Assembly (NCBI GenBank): GCA_900758475.1 | Contig: CAAERQ010000033.1 | Location: 1 to 64,000 of the forward strand | Length of the DNA: 64,000 nucleotides | Direction of reading: 5' to 3' | Source: an uncultured Collinsella sp. | GTDB taxonomy: Bacteria; Actinomycetota; Coriobacteriia; Coriobacteriales; Coriobacteriaceae | Shown here: positions 60,126 through 64,000 of the stretch, piece by piece | How positions within the stretch are numbered: the first letter of the stretch is position 1 | Layout: each line of letters starts with the position of its first letter | Position numbers and translations under genes: made by a program | The notes under the pieces: model-generated | What the model was told of the DNA's origin: nothing | What the model saw: the letters and a program-made list of their open reading frames with translations, nothing else | The model's database searches: none

Positions 60126-61409
60126 TTACGCGACCGGCTCGATCTTCTCGAGGCCGCCCATGTAGGGACGCAGAACCTCGGGGATCGTGATGGTGCCGTC
60201 GGCGTTCTGGTAGTTCTCCAGAATGGCAGCCATGGTACGACCAGCCGGCAGGCCGGAACCGTTAAGGGTGTGCAGGTAGCGCGAGCCCTTGAAGTTCTCG
60301 GGGTCGCGATACTTGATGTTGGCGCGACGGGCCTGGAAGTCGCCGCAATTGGAGCAGGAGCTGATCTCCTTGTAGGCGTTGTAGCTCGGCAGCCAAACCT
60401 CGATGTCGTAGGTCTGACGGGCAGAGAAGCCCAGGTCGCCGGTGCACAGGCTAATCACGCGATACGGCAGGCCCAGCTGCTGCAGCAGGTACTCGGCCTC
60501 GGCGGTCATACTCTCGAGCTCCTCGTCGGATTCCTCCGGCTTGGCGAACTTGACCATCTCGACCTTGTCGAACTCGTGCTGGCGAATGATGCCGCGGGTG
60601 TCGCGACCGGCGGAACCGGCCTCCTCGCGGAAGCAGGGGGTGAAGGCAGTGTAGCGGCGAGGCAGAGTGTCGGCGTCCAGAACCTCACCGGCATGCAGAT
60701 TAGTCAGTACGACCTCGGCGGTAGGGATCAGGAAGTTGTCGCCCGAGACGTGGTAGGCGTCGTCCTCGAACTTGGGCAGCTGACCCGTGCCAAACATGGT
60801 CTGACGCTTGACGACGATGGGCGGCCACCACTCCTTAAAACCACGGCTCGTGTGCGTGTCCAGGAAGAAGTTGATAAGGGCGCGCTCCAGGCGGGCGCCG
60901 GCGCCACCGAGAACAGTGAAACGGCTGCCGGAGAGCTTGTTGCCACGCTCGAAGTCGAGGATGTCCAGATCGGTGCCCAGATCCCAGTGCGGCTTAAAGT
61001 CGAAGTCGAACTCGCGCGGGGTGCCCCAGCGGCGACGCTCGATGTTCTCGTCCTCGTCCTTACCGTACGGGGTAGCCTCGCACGGAATGTTGGGCAGGTG
61101 AGACATGAAGTCGTACTGCTCCTGCTCGAGAGCGGTACGGCGCTCGGCCAGACCGTCGATCTTCTCGTTGACGGCGCGCACGGCCTCCTTGGCGGCCTCG
61201 GCCTCGTCCTTCTTGCCCTCCTTCATCAGGGCGCCAATCTTCTTGGACTCGGCGTTACGCGTGGCCTGGAGCTCCTCGACCTCGGTGATGACGGCACGAC
61301 GCTCGTCGTCGAGCTCAAAGAACTTCTCGCGATCCCAAGACGTCTGGCGATTTGCCATGGCGGTATCGATGGCATCGGGGTTCTCGCGAACAAACTTGAT
61401 ATCAAGCAT
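60126..61409 (-). CDS. serS: Seryl-tRNA synthetase
   Basis: 427 residues. The N-terminal long coiled-coil arm (about residues 30-100, VITEVEELQATRNAESKKIG) that contacts the tRNA-Ser variable arm is followed by class II motifs: motif 1 near WWPPIVVKRQTMFGTGQLPK, motif 2 TPCFREEAGSAGRDTRGIIR then QHEFDKVEMVKF, and motif 3 TLNGSGLPAGRTMAAILENY. Start at 61409 with GGAGGATCTT; the open frame reaches 61436 without a better site. It stands near the tRNA genes by position only. Confidence 0.98.
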   Translation of the reverse strand: MLDIKFVRENPDAIDTAMANRQTSWDREKFFELDDERRAVITEVEELQATRNAESKKIGALMKEGKKDEAEAAKEAVRAVNEKIDGLAERRTALEQEQYDFMSHLPNIPCEATPYGKDEDENIERRRWGTPREFDFDFKPHWDLGTDLDILDFERGNKLSGSRFTVLGGAGARLERALINFFLDTHTSRGFKEWWPPIVVKRQTMFGTGQLPKFEDDAYHVSGDNFLIPTAEVVLTNLHAGEVLDADTLPRRYTAFTPCFREEAGSAGRDTRGIIRQHEFDKVEMVKFAKPEESDEELESMTAEAEYLLQQLGLPYRVISLCTGDLGFSARQTYDIEVWLPSYNAYKEISSCSNCGDFQARRANIKYRDPENFKGSRYLHTLNGSGLPAGRTMAAILENYQNADGTITIPEVLRPYMGGLEKIEPVA

Positions 61410-61520
61410 AAGATCCTCCGGCGATATACATTCCATTTAGGTTGCAACCTTGTACATGTATGGGCAAGTATATACTTATGAGCGTTTACGACCCAACCCA
61501 ACTACGCAAGAAGGCACCCA

Positions 61521-61694
61521 ATGGACGCAGTTTTTTCCTTTTTGTTTGGCACCCGCACCGGTTTTGCCATCCTTTTCGCCGGCGGCATCCTGCTGTTTGC
61601 GATTCTTGCCTTTGTGATGGAGAAGCGCACCCATAAGATGTATGTCGACCGCGGCCCCAAGTCCGAGGATGAAGAAGACAGCTTCTGGGACTAA
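61521..61694 (+). CDS. Small single-span membrane protein (57 aa)
   Basis: 57 residues: MDAVFSFLFGTRTGFAILFA then GGILLFAILAFVMEKRTHKM and an acidic tail ending EEDSFWD. One membrane span near residues 14-33, a basic patch (EKRTHK) and a negatively charged cytoplasmic C-terminus. The start ATG has AAGAAGGCACCCA upstream; the stop is followed closely by a bidirectional terminator. Divergent from serS. Small proteins of this shape are conserved in Coriobacteriia in my recollection, but no function is known. Confidence 0.75.
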   Translation: MDAVFSFLFGTRTGFAILFAGGILLFAILAFVMEKRTHKMYVDRGPKSEDEEDSFWD

Positions 61695-61705
61695 CCTGCA
61701 AAAAA

Positions 61706-61742
61706 GACAGGCTTATTTTGGTCGGTTTTATCTGGGCAAACG
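61706..61742 (+). repeat. 37-nt interspersed repeat, copy 2
   Basis: 29 of 37 positions match 12466-12502. It lies immediately before the 61745 terminator; the inverted third copy follows the hairpin, so the whole 61706-61834 block folds as a large imperfect palindrome. Confidence 0.55.
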
Positions 61743-61744
61743 TA

Positions 61745-61783
61745 AGCGCCCCGCAACTGGAATTGAGCCAGTTGCGGGGCGCT
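61745..61783. terminator. Bidirectional terminator between the small membrane protein and proC
   Basis: Perfect 16-bp stem agcgccccgcaactgg/ccagttgcggggcgct with a 7-nt loop and a T-run on plus. Confidence 0.9.
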
Positions 61784-61797
61784 TTTTGCTCAAGGTA

Positions 61798-61834
61798 CAA
61801 AACCGCAGGAAAAACCTGCCAAAATAAATCTGTC
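61798..61834 (-). repeat. 37-nt interspersed repeat, copy 3 (inverted)
   Basis: Diverged inverted copy; best match gacag...ttattttgg on the minus strand, weaker after that. Confidence 0.45.
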
Positions 61835-61848
61835 CCTTATTGGTCAGT

Positions 61849-62619
61849 TTACTGGAGGGTTGCGTCGATGGCCTTGACGAGGGCGCTGCGCATGCCGGCG
61901 TCCTCGAGCGCGACGACGCCTTTGATGGTAGCACCGCCGGGCGAGCACACGGCATCCTTCATCGCTGCGGGATGCTGACCGGTTGCAAGCTGCAGCTTTG
62001 CCGTACCCAGCACCATCTGGCTCACAATGCGATAGGCATCGGTGCGCGGAATACCGTGTTTGACAGCCGCATCGCCCAGAGCCTCGATCGCCATGGCGAC
62101 AAACGCCGGGGCGCAACCGCCCACGGTACCGCCCACAAACAGCAGACTCGAATCGAGCTCGACCACCGTGCCAAGCTTTCCGAGCAGACCGAGCACCGTG
62201 GCACGCTGCTCATCGCTAAGCGTGGAAGCCTTCTCGCAGGCGATAACGCCCTCGCCCACCGAAACCGGCGTGTTGGGCACCGTCGAGATATGAGCGACAC
62301 CTGGCAGGACCTGTTCCCACTTGACACTATCCCAGGTCCAGGCGACCGAAAGGACGACCTTGTCGGCAAGCGCATTCTTGAGTGGAGCGAAGACCTTCTC
62401 AATCATGTACGGCTTGACCGCCGCAACCACGATATCGGACGCGGCAACAACCTCCGCCGCATCGTGGCAGGCAGCCATGCCCCGCGCCTCGCAACGCTCA
62501 ACCAGAGCATCGTAGCGGCCTGCGCAAGCGCACATGTCGCCCGCGGCCACGCCGGCGGCAATCCAGCCATCGGCCATAGCGCTCGCCATATTGCCAAAAC
62601 CGACAAATCCGATCTTCAT
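61849..62619 (-). CDS. proC: Pyrroline-5-carboxylate reductase
   Basis: 256 residues. NAD(P)-binding MKIGFVGFGNMASAMADGWI, then VVAAVKPYMIEKV and the C-terminal dimerisation signature (GGCAPAFVAMAIEALGDAAV ... LATGQHPAAMKDAVCSPGGA TIKG) where the P5C-binding loop lies. Last step of proline synthesis. The start at 62619 follows GAGGACTGTGTGAT. Slightly shorter than the E. coli enzyme (269). No other proline genes nearby. Confidence 0.96.
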   Translation of the reverse strand: MKIGFVGFGNMASAMADGWIAAGVAAGDMCACAGRYDALVERCEARGMAACHDAAEVVAASDIVVAAVKPYMIEKVFAPLKNALADKVVLSVAWTWDSVKWEQVLPGVAHISTVPNTPVSVGEGVIACEKASTLSDEQRATVLGLLGKLGTVVELDSSLLFVGGTVGGCAPAFVAMAIEALGDAAVKHGIPRTDAYRIVSQMVLGTAKLQLATGQHPAAMKDAVCSPGGATIKGVVALEDAGMRSALVKAIDATLQ

Positions 62620-62692
62620 ATCACACAGTCCTCTCAGATGCGTTCCTCAAAACGAAAGTCATTGTCCCACGCCATTGTTTCGTATTGCCGAC

Positions 62693-63163
62693 CTACTTGT
62701 GATACGGCTCGCCACGGCTAATCTTGCAGGCGCGGTAGATCTGTTCCAGCAATACCACGCGCGCCAGGTTGTGCGGCAAGGTAATGCGTCCAAAGCTGAG
62801 CATCTCGTCGGCGCGGGCGCGCACGGCATCGCTCACGCCGTCCGATCCGCCGATTACAAAAGCGATGTCGCTGTTGCCTCTCAGCATGAGGTCATCGAGG
62901 CGGGCCGAGAACTCCTCGCTCGAACGCTCCTTGCCCTCGATAGCCAGCAGAATCACATGTGCCCGCGGTGGCAGGGCAGCAAGAATCGCCGCGCCTTCTT
63001 TGTTGCGCGCGGCATCCACGCCGCCCGCCTTGGCCGGATCGATATCGGCAACCTCGCGCATATCTACCTTGGCATAGGCGCCTAGGCGTTTGGTGTATTC
63101 GGCGCACGCGTCCTTCCAAAAGCGCTCTTTGAGCTTGCCAACGCAAACAACGGTATATTTCAC
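62693..63163 (-). CDS. rlmH: 23S rRNA pseudouridine-1915 N3-methyltransferase
   Basis: 156 residues, the RlmH size. SPOUT fold: N-terminal KYTVVCVGKLKERFWKDACA EY, middle VILLAIEGKERSSEEFSARL, and the knotted SAM site FVIGGSDGVSDAVRARADEM then LSFGRITLPHNLARVVLLEQ IYRA. Methylates the pseudouridine in helix 69. A GTG start at 63163 with AAAGGAGTAGACGCGC, which overlaps the end of the SPFH gene closely (6 nt gap), so the two are likely co-transcribed. Confidence 0.96.
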   Translation of the reverse strand: MKYTVVCVGKLKERFWKDACAEYTKRLGAYAKVDMREVADIDPAKAGGVDAARNKEGAAILAALPPRAHVILLAIEGKERSSEEFSARLDDLMLRGNSDIAFVIGGSDGVSDAVRARADEMLSFGRITLPHNLARVVLLEQIYRACKISRGEPYHK

Positions 63164-63169
63164 GCGCGT

Positions 63170-64000
63170 CTACTCCTTTGACTCGTTCTGAACTTTGCCG
63201 GCGGTCAGCATCTGCTCGAACATCGAGGCCGACTGCGAGAAATCGCTCGGCAGCACGACCGTCGAGGTTTTGCCCGTGCGAGCGAACTCCGTCATCATCT
63301 CGGACCACTGCGTAAACATGAACAGCTGGTTGGCCTCATCGTTGCCGACGCCCGTCTCCTGGATGATCTCGAGCGAATCTTTGATGCCCAGAGCAATGGC
63401 CTTGCGCTGGTTGGCGATGCCCTCGCCCGCCTTTTCCATTGCCTCGGCCTCGGCGGTCGCCTCGGTAACGCGCTTGATGCGATCGGCCTCGGCGAGCTCC
63501 TGCGCAGCGGCGCGCTTTCGCTGGGCAGCGTTGATGTCGTTCATGGAGTTCTCGACCTCGGTCGGCAGCGCGATCTTGGTGATAAGTGTCGACACGAGGG
63601 TAAAGCCGTAGGCGGCCATCTGCTCGGACACGGTGGCGTTGACGTCCTTGGCGATATCGTCTTTTTTGGCAAAGACCTCATCGAGCGTGTAGACGGGGAT
63701 AGAAGAGCGCAGGGCATCGGTGATGAAGTCACGCATTTGGTCGACGGGCTCCTGCAGCATGTAGTAGCTCTTGTAGATGCCCGAATCTGCCGGGCCGGCG
63801 CCCATGTCATAGCTCACGTGGTACTGAGCAGAGACCTCAAGGCCGATAGTCACGTTGTCCTGGGTCTTAACGTCGATGCCAAAACCGTTTTTCATGGTGC
63901 GCAGACTCACCGTGGCGGCTTTACGGTCGATTACGGGCACCTTCATGTGGAAGCCCGCGTTGACGATGCGGTTGAACTTGCCCAGGCGCTCAATGATCAC
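63170..64000 (-). CDS. SPFH/band 7 domain protein (5' end outside window)
   Basis: 276 residues visible. The frame is open at the right edge and the N-terminal membrane anchor is missing; the visible part starts with IIERLGKFNRIVNAGFHMKV then PVIDRKAATVSLR, the conserved start of the stomatin/QmcA branch. Then TQDNVTIGLEVSAQYHVSYD, YTLDEVFAKKDDIAKDVNAT, and a coiled-coil with EAEAMEKAGEGIANQRKAIA. Such proteins form membrane microdomain scaffolds and modulate membrane proteases. A NfeD partner would be expected further right. Confidence 0.92.
   Translation of the reverse strand: MIIERLGKFNRIVNAGFHMKVPVIDRKAATVSLRTMKNGFGIDVKTQDNVTIGLEVSAQYHVSYDMGAGPADSGIYKSYYMLQEPVDQMRDFITDALRSSIPVYTLDEVFAKKDDIAKDVNATVSEQMAAYGFTLVSTLITKIALPTEVENSMNDINAAQRKRAAAQELAEADRIKRVTEATAEAEAMEKAGEGIANQRKAIALGIKDSLEIIQETGVGNDEANQLFMFTQWSEMMTEFARTGKTSTVVLPSDFSQSASMFEQMLTAGKVQNESKE

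Overview
The window looks like chromosomal DNA from a gut member of the Coriobacteriia, most likely Collinsella. This is inferred from the GC-rich coding style, the gene repertoire (type I-alpha glutamine synthetase with a GlnR-like regulator, a FeoA/FeoA/FeoB/Cys-rich iron locus, nickel lactate racemase genes, an ebg-type beta-galactosidase, paired YhgE/Pip proteins, many two-component systems) and compact GC-rich intergenic hairpins. No phage, insertion sequence, rRNA or CRISPR array is visible. Most genes are on the minus strand.

Layout. 1-3.6 kb: an HtrA protease running off the left edge, then a more AT-rich three-gene secreted-protein cassette with a papain-like protease. 3.7-5.9 kb: glnA followed by a GlnR-like regulator, with a GlnR-type box upstream of glnA. 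5.9-10.1 kb: LacI, GntR and AlbA_2/Schlafen-type regulators, a decayed GntR fragment and several palindromic repeats. 10.1-15.7 kb: an old-yellow-enzyme reductase and the ferrous iron feo locus with probable metal-repressor operators. 15.7-22.8 kb: an HPr-like protein, an amino-acid permease, and ebgA-ebgC opposite a divergent LacI regulator with two CAACCGGTTG operators. 23-30.5 kb: aspS, a SerB-like phosphatase, and a split lactate racemase region (larB, a short larC and a TetR gene on plus; larA and a LarD-like channel on minus). 30.9-38.2 kb: ppc, hisS, an MFS remnant, a frameshifted M20 amidohydrolase and a DMT exporter. 38.4-48.6 kb: two YhgE/Pip proteins, htpG, a GNAT acetyltransferase and a capsule-type tyrosine kinase/phosphatase set. 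48.8-55.5 kb: a PhoP/PhoR-like pair next to an isolated pstB, then a VanRS-like pair divergent from a D,D-carboxypeptidase. 55.5-59.5 kb: one tRNA-Ser and three tRNA-Arg genes embedded in repeats that carry tRNA T-arm copies. 59.6-64 kb: serS, proC, rlmH and a partial SPFH protein.

The most unusual content is intergenic. (1) Two terminator-containing palindromes (28331-28445 and 30755-30881) have unrelated but perfectly self-complementary arms and share one covarying internal loop. (2) Repeats beside tRNA-Ser and tRNA-Arg join an inverted tRNA 3' end to a structured block that ends in a forward T-arm. (3) Many other long perfect or near-perfect inverted repeats of unrelated sequence occur. 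Gene-level oddities are a larC lacking its second domain, an HPr with Asp at position 46, a GlnA with Thr at position 62, an NQA aquaporin motif, and frameshifts in a GntR fragment and the M20 hydrolase.

Start codons were moved from the longest open frame wherever a Shine-Dalgarno sequence favoured an internal start. All functions come from reading motifs by eye. No database search was run.
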